From positions 434,001-498,000 of the forward strand of contig NZ_PKRQ01000002.1 of assembly GCF_002855575.1 (NCBI RefSeq): a stretch of DNA of 64,000 bases. The letters are read 5' to 3'. Within the stretch, counting starts at the first letter, position 1, and each line of letters begins with the position of its first letter. Shown here piece after piece: positions 10,859 through 19,532 of this stretch. The stretch comes from Tabrizicola sp. TH137. Its GTDB lineage: Bacteria; Pseudomonadota; Alphaproteobacteria; Rhodobacterales; Rhodobacteraceae. A program made the position numbers and the translations under genes. A model generated the notes under the pieces. That model made no database searches, was not told the DNA's origin, and saw nothing but the letters and a program-made list of their open reading frames with translations.

Positions 10859-11872
10859 ATGATCCGCCTCAACCTCGCGCTTCAGGGCGGGGGCGCCCAT
10901 GGCGCCTTCACCTGGGGTGTCCTCGACCGTTTGCTGGAGGATGAGGGTCTCGACATCGCCGCCCTCTCCGGCACCTCTGCCGGGGCGCTCAACGCGGCGG
11001 CGCTCAAGGCCGGCATGATCACGGGCGGCAGGCAAGGCGCCAAAGACAGCCTCGCCGCGCTCTGGGCGCAGGTCGCCAATGTCGGCGATTTCCGCATGGC
11101 CCGCTGGATGCAACCCTTCTGGTCCGCCTCCCGCCTGATGTCCGAGGCGGTGGAGAACGCCTTCCCCGTCTCGCCGCAGGGCATCGCCGCACAGGTCTGG
11201 TCCCCCTATGGCTGGGGTCCGTTCTGGGAAAACCCGCTCGAACCCGTCGTCCGCCGCCTCGATTTCAGCCATGTCTGCCGCACGGAGGGCCCGCGCCTCT
11301 TCATCGGCGCGACCAATGTCCGCACGGGCCGCATCCGCATCTTCGAAGGCGACGACCTCACGCCCGAGGCGCTTCTCGCCTCCGCCTGCCTGCCGACCGT
11401 CTTTCAGGCCGTCACCATCGAAGGCGAAACCTATTGGGACGGCGGCTATTCCGGCAACCCGGCGCTCTTCCCGCTCTATGCGCCCGACCTGCCCGACGAC
11501 ATCGTCATCGTCTCGATCAATCCCTGGCTGCGCGACGCGGTGCCGATGTCCCCGCTCGACATCCAGAACCGCATCAACGAAATCAGCTTCCACGCCGCCC
11601 TTCTGGGCGAACTGCGCGCCGTAAAATTCGTCAAGCGCCTGATCGCCGAAGGCCGCATGGACAAGGGCCGCATGAAGGACGTCCTCCTTCACCTCGTCGC
11701 CGATGACGCCACGATGACCGAGCTTTCCGCCACCTCGAAGCTCAGCCCGAACCCGGCGCTGATCGACCACCTCTTCACAGCCGGGCGCGACGCCTGCCAC
11801 AGCTTCCTTGCCACCCATCGCGGCGATCTCGGCCATCGCGCCAGCCTCGACCTCGGCGCGCTCTTCGGCTGA
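10859..11872 (+). CDS. Patatin-like phospholipase
   Basis: 337 residues. Probable serine acyl hydrolase of lipids, possibly acting at the membrane face. It has the oxyanion motif QGGGAHGAF, the nucleophile elbow GTSAG near residue 40 and the catalytic Asp in DGGYSGNP near 200, i.e. the complete Ser-Asp dyad. The ATG at 10859 starts the recognisable fold; the frame is open upstream only because it reads through the 46-bp repeat. Its stop is one base from the stop of the DUF502 gene on the opposite strand. Substrate unknown. Confidence 0.9.
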   Translation: MIRLNLALQGGGAHGAFTWGVLDRLLEDEGLDIAALSGTSAGALNAAALKAGMITGGRQGAKDSLAALWAQVANVGDFRMARWMQPFWSASRLMSEAVENAFPVSPQGIAAQVWSPYGWGPFWENPLEPVVRRLDFSHVCRTEGPRLFIGATNVRTGRIRIFEGDDLTPEALLASACLPTVFQAVTIEGETYWDGGYSGNPALFPLYAPDLPDDIVIVSINPWLRDAVPMSPLDIQNRINEISFHAALLGELRAVKFVKRLIAEGRMDKGRMKDVLLHLVADDATMTELSATSKLSPNPALIDHLFTAGRDACHSFLATHRGDLGHRASLDLGALFG

Positions 11873-11873
11873 C

Positions 11874-12551
11874 CTATTTGGAAATCAGCGGTTCCTTCTG
11901 CGCCGGATAGACCAGCCCGCCCGAAACCACCAGCTTGGCCGCCTCGTCCGGCTTCATCTCCAGAAGGATCACCGACTCGCGCGGCACATAGATCAGCACG
12001 CCCGAGGTCAGCGGCGTCAGCGCGACGAAAACCGCGATCATGTCGCCGGGCAGCTTCGCCGCTATCTCTCCCTTGGGTGACGAGGCGACAAGGCCCACCG
12101 CCCAGGCGCCGGGTCGGGGAAACTCCAGCAGACAGGTCCGGTCAAAGGTCTTTTCCTTCTGCGCAAAGACCGTCTCGGTGATCTGCTTCAACCCGCCATA
12201 GACCGACCGCACCACAGGCACCCGGTCCACCAGAAGTTCGGCCTGACCCATCAGCGTCCGGCCCAGAAAGCCCCGCGCCATCCAGCCGATCAGCACCGTG
12301 AAGACGAGGAAAACCGCCACCCCCACGCCGCGCAGCGGGAAATTCACCTCCGGCCCGAACAGGCGCTGCATCAGCGCCTCGGGCTGATAGGCCGCCGGGA
12401 TCAGGGGCAGGATCCACCCGTCCAGCCAGCCCACGACCGACCAGATCAGCCACAGGGTCAACCCTGTGGGCAAGACGACGACCAGCCCTGTCAGAAAACT
12501 CGCCCGCAGCGCGCCAAGAAGGCTGCGCCGCGGCGGTGTTGCTTCGCTCAT
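11874..12551 (-). CDS. DUF502 family membrane protein
   Basis: 225 residues with two hydrophobic helices near residues 15-40 and 75-98 and a C-terminal soluble domain. FLTGLVVVLPTGLTLWLIW, DRVPVVRSVYGGLKQI and TGVLIYVPRE-type segments (here LTSGVLIYVPRESVI) are hallmarks of DUF502. The function of the family is not established. Its convergent neighbour is the patatin gene; psuG lies upstream on the same strand, 62 bp away. Confidence 0.9.
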   Translation of the reverse strand: MSEATPPRRSLLGALRASFLTGLVVVLPTGLTLWLIWSVVGWLDGWILPLIPAAYQPEALMQRLFGPEVNFPLRGVGVAVFLVFTVLIGWMARGFLGRTLMGQAELLVDRVPVVRSVYGGLKQITETVFAQKEKTFDRTCLLEFPRPGAWAVGLVASSPKGEIAAKLPGDMIAVFVALTPLTSGVLIYVPRESVILLEMKPDEAAKLVVSGGLVYPAQKEPLISK

Positions 12552-12613
12552 TGCCCCGGTTCCCTTTTTCCCGCCAATCTAGGAACAGCGACGGGCCCGC
12601 ACAACCCGAACCT

Positions 12614-13525
12614 TCACACGCCGCGCGCCATGGCCCCCGCAATCGCCGCCGCAAGGCGCGCATTGTTCAGAACAAGGGCGATATTCGCCTCAAGCGACCG
12701 CCCGCCCGTCAGTTCGAAGATGCGCTGCAACAGGAAGGGCGTCACGGCCTTGGCCGCGATCCCCCGCGCCGCGGCCTCGGCCAGCGCCGTCTCCACCACC
12801 GGCATGATCTCGGCCCGCGGGATCTCCGCCGCTGCGGGAATCGGATTGGCCACAAGCTGCCCCCCCGGCAGACCCAGCGCCGCCCGCATCCGTGCCGCCG
12901 CCGCGATCTCCTCGGCCCGGTCCATCCGGAGTGGTGCCTTCAGGCCCGAGTCGCGCGACCAGAAGGCGGGAAACGGGTCCTGCCCGAAGGCGATCACCGG
13001 CACCCCCGCCGTCTCCAGCCATTCCAGCGTCTTCGGCAGGTCCAGAATGGCCTTCGCCCCCGCCGCCACCACCGTCACCGCCGTCTGCGCCAGTTCCGGC
13101 AGATCGGCGGAAATGTCGAAACTCGTCTCCGCGCCGCGATGCACACCACCGATCCCCCCCGTGGCAAAGACGGCAATCCCCGCCAGCCGCGCGCAGATCA
13201 TCGTTGCAGCCACCGTCGTCGCCCCCGTGCCACCCGTTGCAAGACAGGCTGCAAGATCCGCCCGCGACAGCTTCGCCACCCCCTTCGCCTGACCCAGCGC
13301 GTCAAGTTCCGCCTCGGTCAGCCCGACATGGATACGCCCCGCCATCACCGCCATGGTGGCCGGCACAGCGCCATGGGCGCGCACCTCGGCCTCCACCCGC
13401 CGCGCCGTCTCCACATTCTGTGGCCAGGGCATCCCATGCGTGATGATCGTCGATTCCAGCGCCACCACCGGCGCCCCATCCTTCAGCGCCCGCGCCACCT
13501 CCGGCGCAAAGATCAGACCGTCCAT
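12614..13525 (-). CDS. psuG: Pseudouridine-5'-phosphate glycosidase
   Basis: 303 residues. Splits pseudouridine 5'-phosphate into uracil and ribose 5-phosphate. Family segments seen: VVALESTIITHGMPWPQN near the start, LSRADLAACLATGGTGATTV, IAVFATGGIGGVHRG, and QDPFPAFWSRDSG. The ATG at 13525 has GGGGAA 5 nt upstream and lies one base from the DUF1349 stop, which shows translational coupling. It is the last gene of a kinase-DUF1349-psuG operon that fits complete pseudouridine breakdown. Confidence 0.94.
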   Translation of the reverse strand: MDGLIFAPEVARALKDGAPVVALESTIITHGMPWPQNVETARRVEAEVRAHGAVPATMAVMAGRIHVGLTEAELDALGQAKGVAKLSRADLAACLATGGTGATTVAATMICARLAGIAVFATGGIGGVHRGAETSFDISADLPELAQTAVTVVAAGAKAILDLPKTLEWLETAGVPVIAFGQDPFPAFWSRDSGLKAPLRMDRAEEIAAAARMRAALGLPGGQLVANPIPAAAEIPRAEIMPVVETALAEAAARGIAAKAVTPFLLQRIFELTGGRSLEANIALVLNNARLAAAIAGAMARGV

Positions 13526-13526
13526 C

Positions 13527-14108
13527 TCATTCCCCGTTATGCAGGTCGCGGGCAATCGCCGGACCGCAGCGATAATCGCTGAACATCACCCGAAACCGCG
13601 CCCGCTCCGGCGAACAGGCCATGATCCCCACCTTGGCAGGCAGCCCCGCCGGCATATAGCCCAGCCGTGCGAGCCACCAGCCGCCCTCGGGCCGCGCCAC
13701 GTCCACACGCACCGCATCGCCATGCCGCGACAGCCGCAGCCGGACGGTGGCAGGGTCAAAGGGCAGGGGCATCGTCGCCCAGTCCGACCGCAGATTGGTC
13801 ACCACGGTCGAAAACACCGGCACCCCGTCATTCACCTCCACCCCGCATTTGATCCAGTGCTGGTCCGACAGCAGCATCATCAGCCCCGCCTGATCATAAA
13901 GCGCGCGATATTTCCCCGCGATGGTCACCTCCGCGGTGAAATCACCCTGCACCGATTCCCACAGGAAATGCCCATTGTGGCGGATGAACCCGTAAAAGGT
14001 CTCGCGCCAGAAATCCGTCCGCTCGCCGGTCACCACCTCGATCCCGCCCGGAGTTTCGGTCGCCTCCTCGGGCGGGTTCAGCCATGTCATGCGGGAAAAG
14101 CGGCTCAT
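13527..14108 (-). CDS. DUF1349 (concanavalin-like fold) protein
   Basis: 193 residues. Matches the DUF1349 family by its pattern: an early TDFWRETFYGF, HFLWESVQGDFTAEVTI, the segment YDQAGLMMLLSDQHWIKCGVE, and a C-terminal strand MFSDYRCGPA. The fold resembles lectin/glucanase jelly rolls that bind carbohydrates. It overlaps the kinase stop by 4 bp and abuts psuG, so it is made in fixed ratio with both. Its role beside pseudouridine catabolism is not known; sugar or nucleoside binding is possible (inference). Confidence 0.85.
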   Translation of the reverse strand: MSRFSRMTWLNPPEEATETPGGIEVVTGERTDFWRETFYGFIRHNGHFLWESVQGDFTAEVTIAGKYRALYDQAGLMMLLSDQHWIKCGVEVNDGVPVFSTVVTNLRSDWATMPLPFDPATVRLRLSRHGDAVRVDVARPEGGWWLARLGYMPAGLPAKVGIMACSPERARFRVMFSDYRCGPAIARDLHNGE

Positions 14109-15001
14109 GCCGGGGCCTCCCCGCTCACATAGACCGCCGCCGCCCGGATCGCCGATGCCAGCGCCGTGGCGCGATCCGCACCGCGCCGCTCTGCCACCAC
14201 ATGCGCCGCCATGAAGGTGTCGCCCGCGCCGGTGACCCGCGTCACCATCACCTGCGGCGGATGATCGACAATCACGCCCATGCCCTTCGTCCCCTCCGCG
14301 CAGGCACGCCCGCCATCCGTCACCAGAACCCGCGCCGCGCCGCGCGCCAGCAGGCCTTCGGCTGCGGCCCCCGCGCTCTCGTAGGGCTCATGCCCGATCA
14401 GCCGCGCCTCCTCCAGATTGACGTAAAGCACCGCCCGCCCATGCGCCATGAGGGGAAGCAACCGCTCCGCCTTGCCGGGGCTCGCTGGCGCAACCCGCAG
14501 ATCAGCGGCGGCAAACAGGGCCGAGGTCGCGATTTCCGCCAGAAGATGCACCGTCAGATTGCCGTCCAGCGCGATCATCCCGCCCCAGGGCGCGGCCTCC
14601 GTGCCAAGGGTGCCATCGGCCAAGGGCCGCAGGATCTTCTCCCCCGCCGCCTCGAGCGAATGCGCATCGGCAATCGCCGCGATCAACCCGTTCGCCCCCT
14701 CGACAGCCATATACTGATCCGTCGGCAGGTCCTCTGACCGATAGGCAAAGCGGGTCTCCACCCCCAGCCGGCCGCAGGCCGCCACGAGTTCCTCCCCCGC
14801 CGCATCCCGCCCGATGGAGGTCAGCACCGCAGGCCGCAGCCCGAAGCGCGCGAGTGTCATGGCGATGTTCATCGCCACGCCCCCCGGCAGCCGCGTGATC
14901 CGCCCCGGCACATCCGACCCCTGCCGCATGGCAAGCGACGACCGCCCGATGATGTCCCACAGGACCGAACCAATGCAGAGTATGTCGGGATGCGCGCTCA
15001 T
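14105..15001 (-). CDS. PfkB-family sugar/nucleoside kinase, probable pseudouridine kinase
   Basis: 298 residues of the ribokinase fold. N-terminal ILCIGSVLWDIIG, the substrate-site LPGGVAMNIAMTLARFG near residue 40, and the C-terminal catalytic motif VTGAGDTFMAAHV with its Asp base. In the same operon (4-bp overlaps) as DUF1349 and psuG, so phosphorylation of pseudouridine at C5' (PsuK activity) is the best inference. The start at 15001 is chosen; the frame continues to 15136 only by translating the 46-bp repeat. Confidence 0.85.
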   Translation of the reverse strand: MSAHPDILCIGSVLWDIIGRSSLAMRQGSDVPGRITRLPGGVAMNIAMTLARFGLRPAVLTSIGRDAAGEELVAACGRLGVETRFAYRSEDLPTDQYMAVEGANGLIAAIADAHSLEAAGEKILRPLADGTLGTEAAPWGGMIALDGNLTVHLLAEIATSALFAAADLRVAPASPGKAERLLPLMAHGRAVLYVNLEEARLIGHEPYESAGAAAEGLLARGAARVLVTDGGRACAEGTKGMGVIVDHPPQVMVTRVTGAGDTFMAAHVVAERRGADRATALASAIRAAAVYVSGEAPA

Positions 15002-15076
15002 GCCGCCATCTAGGCGCGAAGGGCAGGGGCTTTCAACCCGTGCCGCCACGGCCCGCCGCCGCGCCTCCCATCCCCC

Positions 15077-15122
15077 CCAAATTTCTTCGAAGAAATTTGC
15101 AAAAATCTTCGAAGATTTTTGG
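15077..15122 (-). repeat. 46-bp double palindrome, copy 2
   Basis: Exact reverse complement of copy 1. The AAATTT palindrome comes first (15079-15098), then GC, then the AAAAAT palindrome (15101-15120). It lies between the divergent kinase operon and the rpsB promoter, so it follows no gene in the way copies 1 and 3 do. Confidence 0.92.
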
Positions 15123-15162
15123 TCTCCGTCCGCCAATCCGGCCCGGAAATCCCCAACAACGC

Positions 15163-15191
15163 TTGCATCCCACGGCGAAACCCCCTAAAGG
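15163..15191 (+). promoter_or_regulatory. Probable rpsB-tsf promoter
   Basis: TTGCAT at 15163-15168, a 17-bp spacer and TAAAGG at 15186-15191. The predicted start near 15198 gives a leader of about 112 nt before rpsB. The leader holds the hairpins GGGG-AGAAAT-CCC and CCCC-GACA-GGGG and could bind S2 for feedback control, as rpsB leaders do in other bacteria (inference). Confidence 0.6.
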
Positions 15192-15309
15192 CACGCGCAC
15201 TTCACAGGCTTCGCTTGGGCCTGGCGGGGAGAAATCCCGTCATGTCCGCCGGTTGCCCCGACAGGGGTAAGACAGCGATGCCAAGGGCTAAACCGGAAAG
15301 GAATAGGAC

Positions 15310-16068
15310 ATGGCTCTTCCCGAGTTCTCCATGCGTCAGCTTCTTGAAGCTGGCGTTCACTACGGCCACCAGACCGCACGCTGGAACCCCAAGATGGGCC
15401 AGTACATCTATGGTGACCGCAACGGCATCCATATCATCGACCTGACCCAGACCGTTCCCATGCTGGAACAGGCGCTGAAGGTCGTGCGCGACACCGTCGC
15501 CAAGAACGGCCGCATCCTCTTCGTCGGCACCAAGCGTCAGGCCCAGAAGCCGATCGCCGAAGCCGCCGAAAAATGCGCCCAGTTCTACATGAACCACCGC
15601 TGGCTCGGTGGCACGCTGACCAACTGGAAGACCGTCTCGCAGTCGATCCAGCGCCTGAAGCAGATCGACGAGCTGATGGCCAACGGCGCCGAAGGCCTGA
15701 CCAAGAAAGAACGTCTGAATATGGAGCGCGAGCAGGCCAAGCTTCAGGCCTCGCTTGGCGGCATCCGTGAAATGGGCGGCACCCCGGACCTGATCTTCAT
15801 CATCGACGTGGGCAAGGAAGACCTCGCCATCCTCGAGGCGCAGAAGCTCGGCATCCCGGTCGTGGCCGTGGTCGATACCAACTGCTCGCCCAAGGGCGTG
15901 GATTACGTGATCCCCGGCAATGACGACGCCGCCCGCGCCATCGCGCTCTATTGCGACCTCGTCGCCCGCGCAGCGCTCGACGGCATGTCGGCCCAGCTCG
16001 GCGCCGCCGGCATCGACCTCGGCGCGCTGGAAACCGCGCCCGAGGAAGAAGCCATCGCCGAGGCCTGA
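15310..16068 (+). CDS. rpsB: 30S ribosomal protein S2
   Basis: 252 residues. Structural protein of the small ribosomal subunit. It has the S2 opening [29 protein letters not shown], the signature [16 protein letters not shown] and [12 protein letters not shown]. The acidic C-terminus (EEEAIAEA) is usual for alphaproteobacteria. GGAAAGGA precedes the ATG. It is followed by tsf after a strong hairpin, the standard rpsB-tsf operon. Confidence 0.98.
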   Translation: MALPEFSMRQLLEAGVHYGHQTARWNPKMGQYIYGDRNGIHIIDLTQTVPMLEQALKVVRDTVAKNGRILFVGTKRQAQKPIAEAAEKCAQFYMNHRWLGGTLTNWKTVSQSIQRLKQIDELMANGAEGLTKKERLNMEREQAKLQASLGGIREMGGTPDLIFIIDVGKEDLAILEAQKLGIPVVAVVDTNCSPKGVDYVIPGNDDAARAIALYCDLVARAALDGMSAQLGAAGIDLGALETAPEEEAIAEA

Positions 16069-16088
16069 TCCTCTGTCACGCGGCATTT

Positions 16089-16112
16089 ACCCGGCAGGGA
16101 TACCTGCCGGGT
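16089..16112 (+). promoter_or_regulatory. Intercistronic hairpin between rpsB and tsf
   Basis: ACCCGGCAG, the loop GGATAC and CTGCCGGGT form a perfect 9-bp stem. No T-run follows, so it is more likely a processing or attenuation hairpin that sets the rpsB:tsf ratio than a full terminator. Confidence 0.65.
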
Positions 16113-16137
16113 CACTCTCGAATTTCAGGAGTCTGAC

Positions 16138-17046
16138 ATGACGATCACCGCAAGCATGGTGAAGGAACTGCGCGATTCGACCGGCGCGGGGATGATGGAC
16201 GCCAAGAAGGCGCTCACCGAAACCAACGGCGACATGGAAGCCGCCGTTGACTGGCTGCGCACCAAGGGCCTCGCCAAGGCCGCCAAGAAGGCCGATCGCG
16301 TCGCCGCGGAAGGCCTGGTCGGCGTCGCCGTGACGACGGGCAAGGGCGTCGCGGTCGAAATCAACTCGGAAACCGACTTCGTCGCCAAGAACGAGGATTT
16401 CCAGGCCCTGGTCCGTGACGTCGCCAACGTCGCCCTGACCGTGGGCGAGTCGGTCGAAGTGGTGAAAGCCGCCGCGCTGAACGGCAAGACCGTCGATACC
16501 GTGATCCAGGAAGCCATCGCCCGCATCGGCGAAAACATGACCTTCCGCCGCCTGCATGTCCTGGAAGGCGATACCGTCGTCTCCTACGTCCATAACGCGG
16601 CAACCGCGGGCATGGGCAAGATCGGCGTGCTGGTCGCGCTGAAGGGCGATGCCGCCAAGGCCGAAGAGATCGGGCGCCAGTTCGCGATGCATATCGCGGC
16701 CACCAACCCGCTCTCGCTCTCCGAAGCGACCCTCGACCCGTCGGTGGTGGAGCGTGAACTGGCCGTGCAGACGGCCAAGGCACTGGAAGAGAACGCCTCC
16801 TCCGCCAAGCCGAAGCCCGAACAGGTGATCCACAACAACATCATCCCGGGCCGGATGAAGAAGTTCCTCTCCGAGAACACCCTTCTCGGCCAGGCCTTCG
16901 TCATCAACCCCGACCTGACGGTCGAACAGGCCGCCAAGGAAGCCGGCGTTGAAATCACCGGCTATGCCCGTGTCGCCGTCGGCGAAGGCATCGAAAAGAA
17001 GCAGGAAGATTTCGCCGCCGAAGTCGCCAAGGCGCTTCAGGGCTGA
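16138..17046 (+). CDS. tsf: Elongation factor Ts
   Basis: 302 residues. Guanine-nucleotide exchange factor that regenerates EF-Tu-GTP. Seen: [20 protein letters not shown] at the N-terminal UBA-like domain, [15 protein letters not shown] in the core (the TDFVA motif that contacts EF-Tu), and two repeated core subdomains ending at [21 protein letters not shown] stands 6 bases before the ATG. An intrinsic terminator follows 20 bases after the stop. Confidence 0.98.
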   Translation: MTITASMVKELRDSTGAGMMDAKKALTETNGDMEAAVDWLRTKGLAKAAKKADRVAAEGLVGVAVTTGKGVAVEINSETDFVAKNEDFQALVRDVANVALTVGESVEVVKAAALNGKTVDTVIQEAIARIGENMTFRRLHVLEGDTVVSYVHNAATAGMGKIGVLVALKGDAAKAEEIGRQFAMHIAATNPLSLSEATLDPSVVERELAVQTAKALEENASSAKPKPEQVIHNNIIPGRMKKFLSENTLLGQAFVINPDLTVEQAAKEAGVEITGYARVAVGEGIEKKQEDFAAEVAKALQG

Positions 17047-17065
17047 TCCTATCCCATCGCCATGC

Positions 17066-17096
17066 AAAGGCCCGTCCCGCAGGGGGCGGGCCTTTT
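17066..17096 (+). terminator. Intrinsic terminator of rpsB-tsf
   Basis: AAAGGCCCG pairs with CGGGCCTTT and is extended by an inner CCC/GGG after one bulged base; TTTT follows. It begins 20 bases past the tsf stop. Confidence 0.85.
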
Positions 17097-17425
17097 GCCT
17101 GGCCGCCGCCCGCCATCCCTGCACAGCATCGTCCATGAAAAAACGGTGCAGCCTCGCGGCTGCACCGTGTCACGTCGCGCCATGCCTTGGGGATTAGGCA
17201 GAGGGCACGCTTACTGGGGGTCGTCCGGGCGGCGGGAAATTTCCGCCCTCGCGACAGACAGTCCCCTTTCCCTGGGGAGGGGGGGTGACCAACCCCCCGG
17301 ATGCGGTGACAATCACGCCGATCACCCGGAAGGCCTGTCCCGGCAGGCCACCACTCATGGCCATGTCTGCCGGAACATATCACGATATCACCACTTTACC
17401 CTGCGTCAGGCCAGTCAGGGATTCC
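17097..17425. other. Gene-poor gap between tsf and luxR
   Basis: No gene over 60 codons is supportable. On the minus strand a 56-codon frame (17194-17364; MAMSGGLPGQ..., proline-rich, no ribosome site) ends shortly before the terminator at 17138-17168. Other structures: GGGGGG and CCCCCC arms around 17280-17298, GGCGGGAAATTTCCGCC at 17231-17247, and an AT-rich patch with TGATATCG repeated near 17377-17393. Either a long luxR 3' UTR or an unrecognised RNA gene. Confidence 0.5.
17138..17168 (-). terminator. Intrinsic terminator, minus strand, well downstream of luxR
   Basis: ACGGTGCAGC / GCTGCACCGT forms a perfect 10-bp stem with a 6-nt loop and T6 on the minus strand. The nearest upstream minus gene (luxR) ends 258 bases earlier, so the transcript carries a long 3' UTR or a separate small gene ends here. 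Confidence 0.85.
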
Positions 17426-18244
17426 CTACCTAGCGGCGGCCACCGGGGGCAGCGGCGGCGCGACCTCCTCCTTCTGGAAGATCATGTTCAGCAGCGCCGC
17501 CTTCGCCACCGCCTGCGCCGTCGTCTCCACATCCAGCGCCTCGCGCGCCAGCCGCAGATGCTTTTCCACCATCGCGGGCGAGACATTCATCAACAGCGCC
17601 ACATCCTGCGTCGTCTTGCCATCCGCCACCCATTCCAGCGCCTCGCGCTGCCGCTGGGTCAGCGGGCGGCGACGATTCGCCCCCGGCATGTTCACGATCT
17701 TCAGATGCATCATGTTGGCCACGGCAAGGATCTCTTCCCGCTTCGCCGCCCAGACCTGCTCCACCGCCGCATGGTCCATCCCCGGATCGGCGATCATCCC
17801 CAGCGCGCCCTTGGCCCGTGTCGATGTCTCGGGAAAGCTCACCGTGATCCCGGCCGTGATCCCCATGGCAAGGTTCTGCTTCACCGCCGCCACCTCGTCG
17901 GGGCTCAGCTCGCCCCGCGCCATCGCCTCGCCGACCCAGGCCCAGGTGCAGGACCCGGCATTCTGCTGCGCCCAGCGAAAAACCGGTGTCCGCGCATAAA
18001 GCCCGCCCGAGAAATAGCGCCGCGCATAATCCGCATCGCCCGTGGTCAGAAAGACCGCATCCTCGGGGTTCCCGATCGTCTTGTCGTTCAAAAAGCGCGT
18101 ATAGCCGTAATTGACCCGGCCAAAGCCGAGCCCCGCGAAATAGCCGGTTGCCGTCTGCCAAACCGGCCCGACAGCCACCGCCTCGGCAATCCGCGCCAAA
18201 AGCGGAAGTACCTCGCTCACCTTACCATCCCCTCGCCGCGCCAT
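17426..18244 (-). CDS. LuxR-family regulator with autoinducer-binding-like domain (solo)
   Basis: 272 residues. The N-terminal 170 residues match the autoin_bind fold (YFAGLGFGRVNYGYTR, then a YARTPVFRWA segment), and the C-terminal LuxR HTH is RRPLTQRQREALEWVADGKT then VSPAMVEKHLRLAREAL. No luxI-type synthase is present in the window, so this is a solo. The usual Asp-Pro ligand pair is not obvious in the sensing domain, so a non-canonical signal is possible (inference). Divergent from the FAD oxidoreductase gene, 105 bp apart, which is a candidate target. Confidence 0.87.
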   Translation of the reverse strand: MARRGDGKVSEVLPLLARIAEAVAVGPVWQTATGYFAGLGFGRVNYGYTRFLNDKTIGNPEDAVFLTTGDADYARRYFSGGLYARTPVFRWAQQNAGSCTWAWVGEAMARGELSPDEVAAVKQNLAMGITAGITVSFPETSTRAKGALGMIADPGMDHAAVEQVWAAKREEILAVANMMHLKIVNMPGANRRRPLTQRQREALEWVADGKTTQDVALLMNVSPAMVEKHLRLAREALDVETTAQAVAKAALLNMIFQKEEVAPPLPPVAAAR

Positions 18245-18349
18245 CCCCAGAACCGCGCGGGTTGTTCTTGCCCCCGTTCCTGTCTAACCACGCAACCGCG
18301 CCCCTGTCAAAGACCGAGGCGCCGAGTCGCAAAGGGGCAGGGGGCCGGC

Positions 18350-19522
18350 ATGCAGGCGGATGTGGTCGTCATCGGCGGGGGCGTCATGGGGGCTTCCGTC
18401 GCCTTCTGGCTGACCCGGATGCAGCCCGGCCTTGCCGTCCTCGTCGTGGAACGTGACCCGACCTATGCCCGCTCCTCCACCGCCCTCGCCGCCGCTGGCA
18501 TCCGGCAGCAATTCACCAATCCGGTGAATGTCGAACTCTCCCGTTTCGGGATCCGCTTCATCAAGGAGTTCCAGACCCATCTGGGGCAGGATGTCGGCAT
18601 CCCCGATCTCGGCCTGCGCGAGAACGGCTATCTCTTCCTCGCCTCCACCCCCGATGGCATGGCCACCCTGACCGAGGTCGCCGCCATGCAGCGCGCCCAT
18701 GGTGCCGCCACCGAACTCTGGACCCCGGCCCAGACCGCCGCGCGCTATCCCTGGCTCAACACAACCGATCTCGTCGGTGCCAGTTTCGGCCCGCGCGACG
18801 AGGGCTTCTTCGACAATATGGGTCTGCTCAACGGCTTCCGCGCCGCCGCCCGCGCGCAGGGCGCGCGCTTCCTGACGGATGAGGTGACGGGGATCACCAC
18901 ATCCGCCGGCCGCGTGACCGGCGTCACGCTGGGGCAGGGGGGGCATATCCCCTGCGCCGCTGCCGTCAATGCCGCCGGTCCCCGCGCCGCGCAGATCATG
19001 CGGATGGCCGGGCTCGACATCGCCATCGAACCCCGCAAGCGCACCGTCTTCGTGATCGACGCGCCCAATGCCCGCCACCCGGACGCGCCCCTGATGATCG
19101 ACCGCGACTACTGGATCCGCCCCGAACACCGCCAGTGGATCACCGCCACCGTGCCCGCAGAAGACGGACCCTGCGACCCCGAGGATTTCGACCCCGACCT
19201 GCATCTCTGGGATGATGTGATCTGGCCCGCGCTCTGGCACCGCGCGCCCGGCTTCGACGCGGTCAAGGTCATCCGCCACTGGACCGGCCATTACGAATAC
19301 AACGTGCTGGATCAGAACGCCGTCCTCGGCCCGCATCCCGAGATGGCCAACCTGCATCTGATCAACGGCTTCTCCGGCCACGGCCTGCAACAGGCCCCGG
19401 CAGCGGGCCGGGGGGTGGCTGAACACATCCTGACAGGTGGCTGGCAAAGCCTTGATCTGTCAGACCTTTCCGTCACCCGGATGCTGGAGGGTCGGCCCTT
19501 CGCCGAACGCGCCATCGTCTAG
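18350..19522 (+). CDS. FAD-dependent oxidoreductase of the DAO family
   Basis: 390 residues. The dinucleotide-binding motif VVVIGGGVMGASVAFWL at residues 4-20, STALAAAGIRQQFTNPVN near 45, and a C-terminal GHYEYNVLDQNAVLGPHPE then NGFSGHGLQQAPAAGRGVAE that closes the FAD site. This pattern fits the D-amino-acid oxidase/sarcosine-oxidase superfamily, in particular FOXRED1-like proteins; the substrate cannot be told. The ATG at 18350 is preceded by AAAGGGGCAGGGGG. The open frame extends far upstream but is luxR antisense there. Confidence 0.88.
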   Translation: MQADVVVIGGGVMGASVAFWLTRMQPGLAVLVVERDPTYARSSTALAAAGIRQQFTNPVNVELSRFGIRFIKEFQTHLGQDVGIPDLGLRENGYLFLASTPDGMATLTEVAAMQRAHGAATELWTPAQTAARYPWLNTTDLVGASFGPRDEGFFDNMGLLNGFRAAARAQGARFLTDEVTGITTSAGRVTGVTLGQGGHIPCAAAVNAAGPRAAQIMRMAGLDIAIEPRKRTVFVIDAPNARHPDAPLMIDRDYWIRPEHRQWITATVPAEDGPCDPEDFDPDLHLWDDVIWPALWHRAPGFDAVKVIRHWTGHYEYNVLDQNAVLGPHPEMANLHLINGFSGHGLQQAPAAGRGVAEHILTGGWQSLDLSDLSVTRMLEGRPFAERAIV

Positions 19523-19532
19523 GGCAGGGCGC

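Noticed and set aside
15002-15136. N-terminal extension of the PfkB kinase containing KSSKIFANFFEEIW
   Set aside because: It is the translation of the 46-bp repeat, which also extends the frame around the patatin gene; the kinase fold starts at 15001.
17194-17364. 56-codon proline-rich frame after luxR
   Set aside because: No ribosome site and no similarity; kept as an observation, not called as a gene.
17097-17425. 6S, SRP, RNase P or tmRNA gene in the tsf-luxR gap
   Set aside because: No diagnostic motif of these RNAs was recognised; only GC-rich hairpins and a terminator.
17285-18349. Long in-frame extension upstream of the FAD oxidoreductase
   Set aside because: The frame is open by GC bias and lies antisense to luxR; the FAD-binding motif begins exactly at the ATG at 18350.
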